Source of the DNA: JAHELQ01 sp965603365
Lineage (GTDB): Bacteria > Acidobacteriota > Aminicenantia > UBA2199
Direction of reading: 5' to 3'
NCBI GenBank assembly: GCA_965603365.1
Contig: CBFDCR010000001.1
Location: 1 to 64,000 of the forward strand
DNA length: 64,000 nt
Shown: positions 34,350 to 42,609 of the stretch, in pieces
Position numbering within the stretch: the first letter of the stretch is position 1
How the letters are laid out: each line of letters begins with the position of its first letter
Program-made: the position numbers and the translations under genes
Notes under the pieces: generated by a model
The model's database searches: none
Told to the model about the DNA's origin: nothing
What the model saw: the letters and a program-made list of their open reading frames with translations, nothing else

Positions 34350-35534
34350 ATGGAAAAACAGGTATACTACCAATACAATCCCTGGTGGGAGGGGGAATAT
34401 CGACCGGCAGGGCTGGTGGAGAGGAGATCGGTTTTGGCCCGGATGGAGAGGCGGCTGGATCAGGAGGGTATCGTATTGCTTACCGGGCTGCGGCGGATCG
34501 GCAAAACCACGCTCTTGAAGCTTTTTATAAAAAATATGATCTTGCAGGGGATTGATCCCAGATCCATCTTCTATGTCAGCCTGGATGATTTTGCCCTGGA
34601 TAAAAAAACTATCCTGGATGTGGTGGATGACTTTAGGCTAATCCACAAACATTCGGTGGATAAGAAAGTATACCTTTTTCTCGATGAGGTGGCCAGTAAA
34701 GAGAAATTTCATCAACAACTGAAGACTCTTTTCGACAGGCAGCGGGTGAAGATATATGCCTCCTCCTCCAGCGCATCTGTCCTGAAGGATAAGCAGGCTT
34801 TTTTAACGGGAAGGGAGTGGGTGATCGAAGTGTGCCCCCTCGATTTTGACGAGTACCTGGATTTTAAGGGAATTACCCTAAAAGAGAGGGATGCCCGGCT
34901 TAAGGAAGTATACTTCGAGGAGTTTCTCCAGACAGGCGGCCTTCCTTTGTATGTGTTAAAGGGGGAGCGGGAGTTTTTAAAACAGTTGGTGGAGGATGTT
35001 ATTTATAAGGATGTCATCGCGTTTCATCAGATCAAGAACCAGCAGCAGGTTAAAGACTGCTTCTTACTATTGATGACCCAGGTAGGGAGCTTCCCCAGTA
35101 TTTCCAGCCTTTCCCGTTCGCTGGGGATATCCCCGGATACGGCGGCTCGCTTTCTGGATATATTTGAAGAGACATTTTTAATTCACCTGGTGCCCCGTTT
35201 CGGCAAAGCCAAACAGATGGTCAAAGAGTCCAAAAAAATTTATGCCGCCGATCTGGGCATCAGGAATCTATATGTGGGATACAAGAACCCCGGAAGATTG
35301 TTCGAGAACTACGTTTATTTAAAGTTAAAGAGCTTTGATCTGTCATATGTGGTTGAAAACAAGATTGAGATTGATTTTTTGATTAACCGGAAGATACTGG
35401 TAGAGGTGAAATACCATGAAGAGTTGAATGAGAATCAAAAAAGAGTGTTTGCCCATTTCCCGGCAGATCACAAGTTTATCGTTCGTGATCCCCAGGCCCT
35501 GAATGACCTGATCACCTTTTTAGAAGAAAAATGA
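34350..35534 (+). CDS. AAA ATPase with DUF4143 nuclease-like domain (inserted in cassette copy 2)
   Basis: 394 residues. Walker A is LRRIGKTTLLK near 50-60 and Walker B is VYLFLDEV near 110. The middle region (EYLDFKG, FLQTGGLPLYV) matches AAA_14, and the C-terminus (LFENYVYLKL, IEIDFLINRKILVEVKYH) is DUF4143 with the D-x(n)-E-x-K layout of PD-(D/E)XK nucleases. Such proteins are widespread, spread horizontally and have no firm function. The start is preceded by GTGAGG. It lies on the plus strand between a response regulator and its kinase on the minus strand. Confidence 0.87.
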   Translation: MEKQVYYQYNPWWEGEYRPAGLVERRSVLARMERRLDQEGIVLLTGLRRIGKTTLLKLFIKNMILQGIDPRSIFYVSLDDFALDKKTILDVVDDFRLIHKHSVDKKVYLFLDEVASKEKFHQQLKTLFDRQRVKIYASSSSASVLKDKQAFLTGREWVIEVCPLDFDEYLDFKGITLKERDARLKEVYFEEFLQTGGLPLYVLKGEREFLKQLVEDVIYKDVIAFHQIKNQQQVKDCFLLLMTQVGSFPSISSLSRSLGISPDTAARFLDIFEETFLIHLVPRFGKAKQMVKESKKIYAADLGIRNLYVGYKNPGRLFENYVYLKLKSFDLSYVVENKIEIDFLINRKILVEVKYHEELNENQKRVFAHFPADHKFIVRDPQALNDLITFLEEK

Positions 35535-35570
35535 ATTTCCGTTAGGGGTGTTCGTTCGTGGATAGGGCGG

Positions 35571-37814
35571 TCAGGTTTTTTGTTTGGTTATCGGCAGGCA
35601 GATGGTGAAGGTGGAGCCGGCGGACGGTTTGCTCTGGACCTTGATGGTGCCGCCGTGGGCGGTGACCGCGTGTTTGACTAAGTACAGCCCCAGGCCGCTG
35701 CCCTCATCGGATTTGTTATCCCGTTTCCGGCCCCGGTAAAATTTTTCAAAAATGTGGGGGAGGTCCTGGGCGGCAATGCCGCTGCCCCGGTCGCAAATCT
35801 CTAGGACGGCGTTATTTTTATCCTGATAGAGTCGGATGCCGATCCATTTTTCCAGCGGTGAGTATTTTATCGCATTGTGAACCAGGTTGCCCACCACCAG
35901 TTTGATGGCCTTGGGGTCCAACTCCATGGGGGGCAGGCTGTCGTCTATATCGACCTCCAGGTGGAAATCCAGGCTGTGGAGGTAACCGGCATACAGGTCG
36001 ATGGCGGCTTTCAATTGTTGGCCCAGGGACTCCGGTTGGAATTCGTAGGTTTTCTTTCCCGCCTCGATCCTGGAGAAATCCAGCATGTTTTCGATCATAT
36101 CGGTCAGGTTGTCGGTCTCCCGGATGATGGTCTGGTAATATTCTTCCCTCTTTGCCCCGGCCTTTACCCAGCCCAACTGGAGTTTTTCCGCCAACATGCG
36201 GATGCGGGTTAAGGGGGTCTTCAGGCTGTGGGAGGCGCTGTCTACGAACTCCGATTTCAGGCGCACCAGTTCGGCCTCCCTGGAGAAGTATTTATAAAAA
36301 AAGTAGGTTCCCAGGATGAGGGTGAGCATCAGGGAGATGATCAGGATATAGATGAAGCGGATCTCCTTTTGTACCCGGGTTTCAAAGTAGTTTTTGTCTT
36401 TGGCGGCCATTACCAGGCGCTGGCCGGCCAGGGGACCTTTGAAATCGTAAGAGAGTAAAGGGAATGGGGCAGGGGAAGATGGATCGATCTGTCGGATATG
36501 GTTTTTTTGCTCCAGGATCAAGAGCCTTAAGTTGGTTTTGTCCGGGTTCCTCTCGGCGAATTCCGATAGGACAGCCGTGCGAATAAAATCCGACCGCACC
36601 ATGAATCCCCAGAATACCTCCCCCGCTTGGCCGGTGGCGGCGACTTTTTTGAAGGCAATTTTTGCGCCGATATCGGTGCCGGGCTGCCGGATCGTTTTGA
36701 TTTGCAGGGATGACGACTGGTTGGCCTGCCAGTCGTTCATGTTTTTAACGCTGCGGTAGAACCGGGCCCTGCGGTCGCTGGGGGCAAACAGCTCTTTCAA
36801 CTTTAAAAACCGGAATTGGTCGTTGTTGTCTTGGTCCTGGCCCAGATCCCTTTCATAGTCCTCGATGTCGAAATAGCGCCACCTTAAGGCGATGTCCAGT
36901 TCGCTGGCGCCTTCGAGGCGGTCGATCTCCTTCATCCGCTTGAAACGCTGGCTGTGCGGCTCATGGGCGCGGATATGTTGATTGAGGAAATCCAGCGCCT
37001 CATTTTTGAAAAACACCAGGGTGCTGGCATCCGGTAAGATCTGGAATCTGGGAATTTCTTCGTATAATTTCAGGTAGTATTTCAGGGCGTTGGGAATGTC
37101 CTGCTTCTGCTTATAAGAGAGGGCCGTCTGCCGCAGCACCTGGAAGTAGAGGGAGCGATCCCGGGCGGTGATTTCGGGATAGTAGCGGAGAATCTCGCTG
37201 TAGTAGGCCAGTGCCTGCGAGAATTTTTTTAACTTGAAGTAACAGCGGGCAATGCAGTTGAAGATATAGGGATCGATCTGGAGCTCGGGTTTTTCCCTCA
37301 GACATTTCAGATAATAGGTGATGGCCTCCAGGTACTGCTGCTCTTTGAATTCCAACTCCTGGGCCCGGCGGTAGAGGCTTTCGATCTGCCTGTCGGGAAT
37401 CTGCAGGTCGATGGTCTTCATGGTCGCGGCCACCGGTCTGCCGCTGAAGGGAAATATAAATTTGCCTTCGGAACTGATCAGGAAGGGGTAGCGGATGATG
37501 GGATGGGTTAAGCCGATATTTTTGACCGTTTCCAGCAGGCCGTTTTGATCTTTTATGTTGATGGGATTGGCTTCGATTTCCTGGAATACCTTTTCAATGG
37601 ATTGTCGGACCCTATTTTCGATGCCGCCGGCTAGTTCGACGAGCCTTACCGAAAAATCCTTTTTCAACTCTTCTCCCCGGCTGATTTTTTGCTGGCCCAC
37701 GAAATACATGCCCAGGATGCTGATAACCAGTCCCGAGGCGATTACCAAAATAATCAAGGCCCTGGGCAGCATTCTTCTCAGTTTGATGTTGCCAATCAAC
37801 CGTGTCTTCATCAT
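35571..37814 (-). CDS. Sensor histidine kinase with TPR-like extracytoplasmic region (cassette copy 2)
   Basis: 747 residues, paralogous to 26766-28961. TM1 is near residues 15-38 (ALIILVIASGLVISILGMYFV) and TM2 near 488-508 (IYILIISLMLTLILGTYFFYKYF), bracketing a long region with TPR-like helices (YLEAITYYLKCL, CYFKLKKFSQALAYYSEI, NALKYYLKLYEE). The phospho-His is in DSASHSLKTPLTR; HATPase motifs are NLVHNAIKYS, DRGSGIAAQ and GSGLGLYLV. The 5' context offers ATG at 37814 or 37811. Its original downstream partner is probably the regulator at 33499-34179. Confidence 0.92.
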   Translation of the reverse strand: MMKTRLIGNIKLRRMLPRALIILVIASGLVISILGMYFVGQQKISRGEELKKDFSVRLVELAGGIENRVRQSIEKVFQEIEANPINIKDQNGLLETVKNIGLTHPIIRYPFLISSEGKFIFPFSGRPVAATMKTIDLQIPDRQIESLYRRAQELEFKEQQYLEAITYYLKCLREKPELQIDPYIFNCIARCYFKLKKFSQALAYYSEILRYYPEITARDRSLYFQVLRQTALSYKQKQDIPNALKYYLKLYEEIPRFQILPDASTLVFFKNEALDFLNQHIRAHEPHSQRFKRMKEIDRLEGASELDIALRWRYFDIEDYERDLGQDQDNNDQFRFLKLKELFAPSDRRARFYRSVKNMNDWQANQSSSLQIKTIRQPGTDIGAKIAFKKVAATGQAGEVFWGFMVRSDFIRTAVLSEFAERNPDKTNLRLLILEQKNHIRQIDPSSPAPFPLLSYDFKGPLAGQRLVMAAKDKNYFETRVQKEIRFIYILIISLMLTLILGTYFFYKYFSREAELVRLKSEFVDSASHSLKTPLTRIRMLAEKLQLGWVKAGAKREEYYQTIIRETDNLTDMIENMLDFSRIEAGKKTYEFQPESLGQQLKAAIDLYAGYLHSLDFHLEVDIDDSLPPMELDPKAIKLVVGNLVHNAIKYSPLEKWIGIRLYQDKNNAVLEICDRGSGIAAQDLPHIFEKFYRGRKRDNKSDEGSGLGLYLVKHAVTAHGGTIKVQSKPSAGSTFTICLPITKQKT

Positions 37815-37955
37815 TCTTCTTTCTCTTCTAATTATAATGCATGCGCCTCCTTTTTTCTATTTTTTTGTTGCTTAAATTTTTGCCTGACATGAAAATAACA
37901 TCTGGAGTCTAGCACTGACATGACCGGCTCTCCTTTTTCCTTTTGGGGATATGCT

Positions 37956-39305
37956 CTATGGAGTATATTGGATACTGGCTGGCGTATAGCCGTTTCCCCT
38001 GACGGGGTGGATATTGTAATTGTGGAGGGCGGCAATAAATCGTTTATATTCGGAATCCTTGATGTGCATCCGCCGGGACAACTTCTTGAAACTGAATTGA
38101 CACCGTTCGTAGCTATCTTTTAAAAACGCACTGATTTCATCTCTGTTCAAATCTCTGCGGATAAAAGGCTGCCACACTGTTTGCCAGAAGCTTTTGCCGG
38201 TTTTGATTTCATGCCACAGTCGTTCTGTCTTATCATTGTTTTTGGGGAATAATTTTTGATACCGACTCTGCCGAATGATCTCCTGCATATCGCTGCCGGC
38301 GATGGGATCAGGGGCATGCATGCCGGCCCGGCTGAGGGTGGTCATCAACTCCCTGATATTGCCGGGCCAGGTATGGCTGTATAATGCATCCCAGAACCCT
38401 TCGCCGATTTCTTTGCCCCTCAAAAGCCCGGGATTTTCCTGCGCCAGGGCCTTGATATCCTGCCGGCGCTCCCGCAGAGGTGGAATTTCTATTTCCAGTA
38501 CCTGGAGCCTGAAATAGAGATCCTCCCGAAACCGGCCTCTTTTGATTGCCTGCGCTAAATCGGTATTGGTGGCGGCCACGATGCGCACATCCGCCTCCCT
38601 CTCCATCGGCTTCCCCAGTACCTGATACTTGCGGGTATCCATAAACCTTAGAAGTTTGGCCTGAAAGGAGAGGGGAACTTCCGATATCTCGTCGAAAAAC
38701 AGGGTTCCTTCCAGGGCCTCATCCACCAGACCTCTCTTGTCGGCCCTGGCATCGGTAAAGGCCCCTTTTTTGTAGCCGAATATTTCACTCTCGAAGAGGC
38801 TGGCCGGTATGGCCGGTGTGTTAACGGTAATAAATTTTCCCTTCCTGCCGGAATGGCGATGAATGAGCTCGGCGATACGGGTCTTACCGACACCGGTCTC
38901 TCCCAACAGCAGTACCGGCTCGTCCTCTAAAGAATATGTTAACGCCAGTTCCCGGACCTTGTTGATATATTCGCTGGTCCCGGTAATACCGTCGATACCC
39001 TTTTGTTGATTTCGGTTCTGGAGGATTATCTGCCCCAACAATTCGCCGATGACCTTGAATACTTCCCGGTCGGTTTCGGAAAAGGAGTCTTCGATCCCGC
39101 GGTCGAGATATAAAAAGAGCCGGTCGCCGACCGATTTGTTCACCGATCTCCCGATGGGCACGATACAGGTAGATGCAGACACTCCCTTCAGTTCCCTGCT
39201 CCCCCTGTGCCATAAAACCTCCCTCTTGTTGTTAATGAGCATGGCCAGAGATACTTGCTTCGCCTTTAATAACTCCCAGAGTTTTGTATCCATATGCTCA
39301 ACCAT
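37956..39305 (-). CDS. Sigma-54-dependent transcriptional activator (paralogue of 12137-13558)
   Basis: 449 residues. N-terminal region ~1-125 without a receiver domain; AAA+ core with Walker A LLGETGVGKTRIAEL, the sigma-54 loop GAFTDA (same GAFTGA variant as the paralogue), Walker B LFFDEISEVPL and FREDLYFRLQVLEI; C-terminal DNA-binding helices (SFKKLSRRMHIKDSEYKRF). ATG 39305 is chosen because AAAGGAG lies six bases upstream; the frame opens earlier at 39350. No sigma-54 promoter was found beside it, so its target is unknown; the neighbouring ABC exporter operon is one possibility. Confidence 0.9.
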   Translation of the reverse strand: MVEHMDTKLWELLKAKQVSLAMLINNKREVLWHRGSRELKGVSASTCIVPIGRSVNKSVGDRLFLYLDRGIEDSFSETDREVFKVIGELLGQIILQNRNQQKGIDGITGTSEYINKVRELALTYSLEDEPVLLLGETGVGKTRIAELIHRHSGRKGKFITVNTPAIPASLFESEIFGYKKGAFTDARADKRGLVDEALEGTLFFDEISEVPLSFQAKLLRFMDTRKYQVLGKPMEREADVRIVAATNTDLAQAIKRGRFREDLYFRLQVLEIEIPPLRERRQDIKALAQENPGLLRGKEIGEGFWDALYSHTWPGNIRELMTTLSRAGMHAPDPIAGSDMQEIIRQSRYQKLFPKNNDKTERLWHEIKTGKSFWQTVWQPFIRRDLNRDEISAFLKDSYERCQFSFKKLSRRMHIKDSEYKRFIAALHNYNIHPVRGNGYTPASIQYTP

Positions 39306-39373
39306 TTTAATCTCCTTTGTTCTAGCAAAAGATCCATATACACGATACATTCTATTGAATGGCGGGTTAAATG

Positions 39374-39415
39374 CTATAAAAATCGTACCAAAAACTATAA
39401 AAAACGTACCAATCG
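39374..39415. repeat. Two 21-bp direct repeats upstream of the activator
   Basis: CTATAAAAATCGTACCAAAA (plus A) at 39374-39394 is repeated at 39395-39415 as CTATAAAAAACGTACCAATC (plus G). They lie 70-110 bp upstream of the activator start; they could be regulatory or a short 21-bp array. Confidence 0.5.
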
Positions 39416-39426
39416 ACCGATTCGGT

Positions 39427-39558
39427 TCACCCTGAGACTGCTGCCGTGTTACCGTACAGGAACTGCATGGTATGTTCCGGTGCCAGGTACTCGAGCAGCA
39501 GTCGATTTGTGTCAGCGAGGGAAACGGCGTCGATGGCTGCCGCCATCTCCTTATAGAA
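39427..39558 (-). pseudogene. C-terminal fragment of an M16-family peptidase
   Basis: In frame directly after the permease stop codon, the strand encodes FYKEMAAAIDAVSLADTNRL and LLEYLAPEHTMQFLYGNTAA, ending at 39427-39429. The IDAVSLADTNRLL-YLAPEH pattern is the usual end of M16 (pitrilysin/PqqL) domains. There is no start with a spaced ribosome-binding site. It suggests a deletion removed most of an M16 gene that once followed the ABC genes, as at 44.9-49.3 kb. Confidence 0.45.
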
Positions 39559-40389
39559 TTAAACCAGCCGGGTTACCAGGAAACCCAGCGGCAGTACCAT
39601 CAGTGCCGCCAGGTGAATCTTGTACTGTCGATTTCGCCGGAAGGCTTTCAGCACAAAGTAGAAGATGGCCTTCTCGACCGGATCTCTCAGGTAATGGGTA
39701 TTAAATGTCTTTGTCAGGGACTGTCGAAGACCGGCCAATCTCTTTTTTTGATCTTTGCGCCCGGCAGCCCCGGCAATGAAGCGGCGATTGGATAAACTCC
39801 TCAGCAGACTCTGGAGGAAAGCCAGCAGCAAAAATACGGATAGGCTGGCGGCAAACAGGGAGACGAATTGGTACAGGGCAAAGGCGAGGGCAGGGGCCGC
39901 TGTGCTGCCGGCCGCATAGTAAGTAAAGATAAGGACCGACGGCAGGCCGAAGATGAAAACAATGAGTCCCACGACGGCAAACACGCTGAGCAGTTTGGCC
40001 AGTACCAGTATCCTTAACTTTACCGGCAGCGGCCAGATATTCTGGATATCCCGGCAGTCCAGGAATATGCGGTCCCAGATCATCACCGACACGATACCGG
40101 TAAGGGCCATCGTCATGGCAAAGAGATGGGCCTTGGCCAGCCAGATATCTCCGGGCAGCATGGCGCCGGAAATAAAGGGCGACAGGATTTTATAGGAGAT
40201 ATATCCGCCGGTAACCATCAGGATGGCGGCCAGCGAAAACACCGTCACCCTTTGACCGGAGTCGAATTTTACCATGTCGTTGTCCAGCAGTCGCCAGAGG
40301 AAATGTTTCCACAGCATGATAAACTGCCGGCACTGCCCCTTTAGTTGGGCTGCCGCTTCTTTTCCCCCTTCCCTCTTTTTATTCGCCAT
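39559..40389 (-). CDS. ABC transporter membrane subunit, possibly 3'-truncated
   Basis: 276 residues with about five hydrophobic segments (VTVFSLAAILMVTGGYISY, LFAMTMALTGIVSVMIW, LLSVFAVVGLIVFIFGLPSVLIF, YQFVSLFAASLSVFLLLAFL, LAALMVLPLGFLVTRLV). It follows the ABC ATPase by 6 nt. The protein ends within a hydrophobic stretch and is followed in frame by an M16 fragment, so it may once have been longer. The substrate is unknown. Confidence 0.7.
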   Translation of the reverse strand: MANKKREGGKEAAAQLKGQCRQFIMLWKHFLWRLLDNDMVKFDSGQRVTVFSLAAILMVTGGYISYKILSPFISGAMLPGDIWLAKAHLFAMTMALTGIVSVMIWDRIFLDCRDIQNIWPLPVKLRILVLAKLLSVFAVVGLIVFIFGLPSVLIFTYYAAGSTAAPALAFALYQFVSLFAASLSVFLLLAFLQSLLRSLSNRRFIAGAAGRKDQKKRLAGLRQSLTKTFNTHYLRDPVEKAIFYFVLKAFRRNRQYKIHLAALMVLPLGFLVTRLV

Positions 40390-40395
40390 TCTACT

Positions 40396-41175
40396 CTATT
40401 CCTGGTGGATTTTCATGATGCCGTGAATGGCATGGGCCACGGAATCGGAATTTTCCTGCGGCACCAGTTCCCGGAAAACAGACTCCAGGGAGGGTTGATT
40501 GGACAGTTCTCTTAGTTTCCGAACCGAATCGTGGGCCTGTAAATGGCCTTTGTTGATAATAATGACCGACGTGCACACCTTCTCAACGACCTCCAGGATA
40601 TGGGAAGAGCAGATGATGATCTTCCCCGCTTTGGCCAGGAGGGAGATCAGATCTCTGATGACCAGGGTGGTACCGATGTCGAGCCCCAGCAGCGGCTCGT
40701 CCAGGATGAGTATGTCGGGGTCGTGGAGAAGGGCGGCGGCGATGAGAACCTTCTGGCTCATGCCCCGGGAAAAGACAGCCATGGGCTGATGCATTTCAAA
40801 GGATAGGTGAAACTTCTCCATTAAGCCTTCGATCTTCTCGATCAGCAGGTCATCCGGGATCAACCGCAGTCTGCCTACCAACTGGAGATATTCGAAGGCG
40901 CTGAGGTGCCCATACACCTGGTTTTGCTCCGGGATATAACCGACATGTCTCTTGTATTTCAGCTTACTATTCTCTTCGTAAATATCGTCTCCCCTGAACA
41001 ATATTTTCCCGGAAGTGGGTTCCAGGATTCCGGCCAGCATTTTCATGGTGGTGCTTTTCCCGGCTCCGTTGGGCCCCAGGTATCCCAGTATCTCGCCCGG
41101 TTTCACGGTGAAACTGACCTTGTGAACCACCGCTACCCGGTTGTACTTCCTGGTTAACTCTCGTATCTCAAGCAA
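40396..41175 (-). CDS. ABC transporter ATP-binding subunit
   Basis: 259 residues. Walker A GPNGAGKSTTMKML (residue ~40), Q-loop YIPEQNQVY, signature FSRGMSQKVLIAAALL (a SRGMSQ variant typical of DrrA/CcmA-type exporters), Walker B ILILDEPLLGLDIG and switch His SSHILEVVEK. Pairs with the membrane subunit 6 nt downstream. It starts 4 nt after the upstream lipoprotein gene, so all three form an operon. Confidence 0.93.
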   Translation of the reverse strand: MLEIRELTRKYNRVAVVHKVSFTVKPGEILGYLGPNGAGKSTTMKMLAGILEPTSGKILFRGDDIYEENSKLKYKRHVGYIPEQNQVYGHLSAFEYLQLVGRLRLIPDDLLIEKIEGLMEKFHLSFEMHQPMAVFSRGMSQKVLIAAALLHDPDILILDEPLLGLDIGTTLVIRDLISLLAKAGKIIICSSHILEVVEKVCTSVIIINKGHLQAHDSVRKLRELSNQPSLESVFRELVPQENSDSVAHAIHGIMKIHQE

Positions 41176-41179
41176 CGTC

Positions 41180-42364
41180 TCACCTGCTTACCAATATTAT
41201 GATCCCCATTTTACCAGCATTTCCTGATGTCAGGCCTCCATCCTGCACTCTCCATTGAACGAGCCAGTATGCCTCGCCCCGCTCTTCGAGGGTATACAAC
41301 TTCCCATTTTTAAAGAAATAGTTGTTGTGGGCCAGGACCTGACCCACCCCCGGGTCATTCCAGTACTTTACATAGGGCAGGGTTATCTGGCCCAGGTAAT
41401 TTAAATCCGGGTCAAAATAATCCGCCGGTATCGGACCTGCGACATCGGGATCGTAATTTTCACACCGGGCCACCGCAATGCCGCCGCCAATGGGCAGCAT
41501 CCAGGCCGCGGGCCAGAGCCTTTCGGGGTAGTCCATGTTCTTCACCCGCTTGCTTCCATAAAATCTCTCCACCCACCTCTTTCGCTGGCCTTCGGAAAAA
41601 CGCTTCGGTTCAAAGGCGATTTTTATTTTTTTGATTACTTTCCCGTCCACACTCATCTTGACGAGACGGTATTGCCGTTTGTCCAGGATATAGAGATGAT
41701 CAAAAAAGCAGCCGAAATGAATGGGCTGCGCCGCCACCGTCTTTCTGTTTTTTCTATTTTTGACCCAGGGGGTCTCAAACAGTACGGTGCCTCTTGTTTT
41801 TCCGTTCTCCTCCAGTTTCAGGGAGTAAATCCGGGTCAGGCTGCGGTAATAATTGAGGAATCGGTAAAAACCGTCCACCACCAGTCGGTCTTCCGGCACA
41901 TAACGGCCGCCGCTGTACAGAAAAACGCCCAGGTTTGCCAGCCGGTATTCCCTTCTAAAATGAAAGCGGGGATCAAATTCTATATATTTGAAGGCGGGGG
42001 CATCGTAAATAATTACCGAACGGTCATTCCCGCCGTAAATCCGGGGATTCTGGACTTCACCCGGCCCTACCCCTTTCTGAACCACATAGCGGTCGACCAC
42101 CTCCAGCCGATTTTCATCTATTTTTAAGATCTCACAATCGTTGTTCCGGTTGCTCAGAAAGTATACGTACAGATGGTCGTCGTCTTCGATCTTCCCGAAA
42201 AAAGGCCCGTCTTTACTGACGATTTTAAATCGATAGTCTCTGGCCTTCTCTATTTTCAGCGGATATACCCTGCCGCTGTCTAAGGAGGTTTCCCGGCTAC
42301 AACTGCTCCATAAACTCGGCAACAGTAGAATGGTTATCAAAAGAACGATACTTCTTTGCCTCAT
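41180..42364 (-). CDS. Six-bladed beta-propeller lipoprotein
   Basis: 394 residues. A lipoprotein signal peptide (SIVLLITILLLPSLWSSC, Cys at about 22) is followed by repeated beta-strand blades (DHLYVYFLSNRNNDCEILKI, FDHLYILDKRQYRLVKMSVDGKV) and a BF3164-like pattern ending LYTLEERGEAYWL. Such lipoproteins are abundant in Bacteroidota and Acidobacteriota-related genomes, but their ligands are mostly unknown. First gene of the ABC exporter operon; it may be an accessory envelope component. Confidence 0.72.
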   Translation of the reverse strand: MRQRSIVLLITILLLPSLWSSCSRETSLDSGRVYPLKIEKARDYRFKIVSKDGPFFGKIEDDDHLYVYFLSNRNNDCEILKIDENRLEVVDRYVVQKGVGPGEVQNPRIYGGNDRSVIIYDAPAFKYIEFDPRFHFRREYRLANLGVFLYSGGRYVPEDRLVVDGFYRFLNYYRSLTRIYSLKLEENGKTRGTVLFETPWVKNRKNRKTVAAQPIHFGCFFDHLYILDKRQYRLVKMSVDGKVIKKIKIAFEPKRFSEGQRKRWVERFYGSKRVKNMDYPERLWPAAWMLPIGGGIAVARCENYDPDVAGPIPADYFDPDLNYLGQITLPYVKYWNDPGVGQVLAHNNYFFKNGKLYTLEERGEAYWLVQWRVQDGGLTSGNAGKMGIIILVSR

Positions 42365-42516
42365 CGTCTTCTTTCATCTCCAGGTATTTTTGTTTTTTAA
42401 GTACACTCTTAAGCTCCGCCTTGCGAGATTTTTTACCACTTTTCAATAATGATGTCAACCCCCAAAACTGTGACCTTTGTCGCTCTCTTTTTATCTATTT
42501 CCAGATATTTTAGTGG

Positions 42517-42593
42517 TTGACAAGATAGGGCAAAGCTGGTATTTTGGAAGTGCTGATTCCAAAAATGGAGCAAAAATGGAATTAGCGATTCCA
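42517..42593 (+). promoter_or_regulatory. Promoter with two TGGAA-N7-TTCCA operators
   Basis: A perfect -35 TTGACA (42517-42522) and TATTTT (42540-42545) are spaced by 17 bp. The palindromes TGGAA-N7-TTCCA occur at 42545-42561 (overlapping the -10; arms extend to eight bases) and 42577-42593, just before the ATPase start at 42610. The layout matches the twin-operator promoter of the other DUF4143 gene, with a different half-site. Confidence 0.7.
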
Positions 42594-42609
42594 GAAAGTA
42601 TGAATTTTG

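Noticed and set aside
42365..42609. Sigma-54 promoter upstream of the ABC exporter operon for the second activator
   Set aside because: No GG-N10-GC pair was found on the minus strand; the palindromes there fit the ATPase promoter better.
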